Origin: Paenibacillus sp. SC116
GTDB lineage: Bacteria; Bacillota; Bacilli; Paenibacillales; Paenibacillaceae
Direction of reading: 5' to 3'
Assembly: GCF_024733555.1 (NCBI RefSeq)
Contig: NZ_JANIOF010000004.1
Span: 124,001-188,000, forward strand
DNA: 64,000 bases
Position numbers and translations under genes: made by a program. Of the stretch, positions 63,502 to 64,000 are shown piece after piece. How positions within the stretch are numbered: position 1 is the stretch's first letter; the number at the start of each line of letters is the position of its first letter. The notes under the pieces were generated by a model. That model saw only the letters and a list, made by a program, of their open reading frames with translations. It had not been told where the DNA came from and made no database searches.

Positions 63502-64000
63502 TGCGCATCGATGTACTAACGCTCTTTCCTGAGATGTGCGATGGTGTATTTAGCACAAGTATTTTGGGGAAAGCGCGTGAGAAAGGGCTTGTATCTTTAA
63601 ATACAGTCAATTTCCGCGAATACTCCACGAACAAGCATCAATCCGTCGATGACTATCCATACGGCGGCGGCGGTGGAATCGTATTGAAACCAGATCCAAT
63701 ATTCGGAGCTGTGGAAGATGTTATTCAAAAGGCCGCTGTTGAACATACTGAAGATGAGGACGGAGTTGAGAAACCTACTTTACGCCGTCCGCGTGTTATT
63801 CTTATGTGTCCACAAGGAGAGACGTTTACACAATCCAAGGCTGAGGAATTGTCGCAAGAGGATCACCTTATCTTTATTTGTGGACATTATGAAGGGTATG
63901 ATGAGCGTATACGCGAGCATCTTGTTACGGACGAGCTATCCATTGGTGACTATGTGTTAACAGGTGGAGAGCTGCCTGCGATGGTCGTGGTGGATTCTGT
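63501..64000 (+). CDS. trmD: tRNA (guanine37-N1)-methyltransferase, truncated by the window
   Basis: The first 166 codons of TrmD, a SPOUT-class enzyme that methylates G37 to prevent frameshifting. [27 protein letters not shown] and the trefoil-knot SAM site [10 protein letters not shown]...[15 protein letters not shown] are all present. The C-terminal domain runs past base 64000. It is coupled to rimM. Confidence 0.97.
   Translation, partial: MRIDVLTLFPEMCDGVFSTSILGKAREKGLVSLNTVNFREYSTNKHQSVDDYPYGGGGGIVLKPDPIFGAVEDVIQKAAVEHTEDEDGVEKPTLRRPRVILMCPQGETFTQSKAEELSQEDHLIFICGHYEGYDERIREHLVTDELSIGDYVLTGGELPAMVVVDS

Overview
The window reads as a chromosomal segment of a Gram-positive, endospore-forming Firmicute of the Paenibacillus type. 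The clues are strong AGGAGG-type ribosome binding sites, a moderate GC content, the Bacillales gene orders rsmD-coaD-ylbJ-ylbL-tmcAL-yceD-rpmF and fapR-plsX-fabHDG-acpP-fabF-rnc-smc-ftsY / ylxM-ffh-rpsP-khpA-rimM-trmD, sporulation-associated ylbJ, an SLH-domain protein and paired secreted GH19 chitinases. The genus is an inference from gene content and style, not from a marker gene.

Layout. 1-13 kb is mixed accessory and housekeeping content: a HAD phosphatase, flavohemoprotein Hmp, a short YitT-type membrane protein behind a long leader with two candidate small ORFs, an NAD-dependent epimerase, a membrane-anchored GAF protein, an MFS transporter, an Sm-like small protein and an APH/CotS-type kinase. 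It ends with an SLH protein carrying a BsuPI-type protease-inhibitor domain, facing a secreted S1 serine protease and a small lipoprotein-like protein. 13-24.6 kb is a catabolic operon: solute-binding lipoprotein, two permeases, LacI regulator, esterase, GH3 beta-glucosidase and a GH94 1,2-beta-oligoglucan phosphorylase. Its control region has a CcpA cre site, two identical LacI-type palindromes and a separate 16-bp palindrome. The gene set matches the known beta-1,2-glucan (sophoro-oligosaccharide) uptake and degradation locus of Listeria, with an added esterase. A decayed group II intron 3' end lies just upstream.

24.7-34.7 kb is accessory: an L,D-transpeptidase, an AraC / two VOC / SRPBCC directon, a 29-residue mini-lipoprotein, DUF4181 and other small secreted or membrane proteins, a GNAT acetyltransferase, a large PA14/discoidin zinc metalloprotease, a copper-amine-oxidase-stalk protein and a flavodoxin-fold oxidoreductase. 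34.9-53.1 kb is the conserved core: rRNA methylation, CoA synthesis, YlbL protease, tRNA modification and L32, then the complete FapR-controlled fatty-acid operon, RNase III, SMC and FtsY. FapR appears to start at a non-canonical ATC codon. 53.3-60.4 kb interrupts the usual ftsY-ylxM-ffh linkage with an MFS transporter, thymidine kinase, a MerR/TipAS regulator and two tandem GH19 chitinases, one carrying a long aspartate-rich linker. 60.5-64 kb resumes the translation/SRP operon and ends inside trmD.

How the genes work together: the core genes couple membrane lipid synthesis, chromosome condensation, protein targeting and ribosome maturation. The accessory blocks give extracellular polymer breakdown (chitin, protein), uptake and phosphorolysis of beta-1,2-glucan, and detoxification (NO, VOC proteins, efflux). 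No tRNA, rRNA, CRISPR array or intact mobile element was seen.
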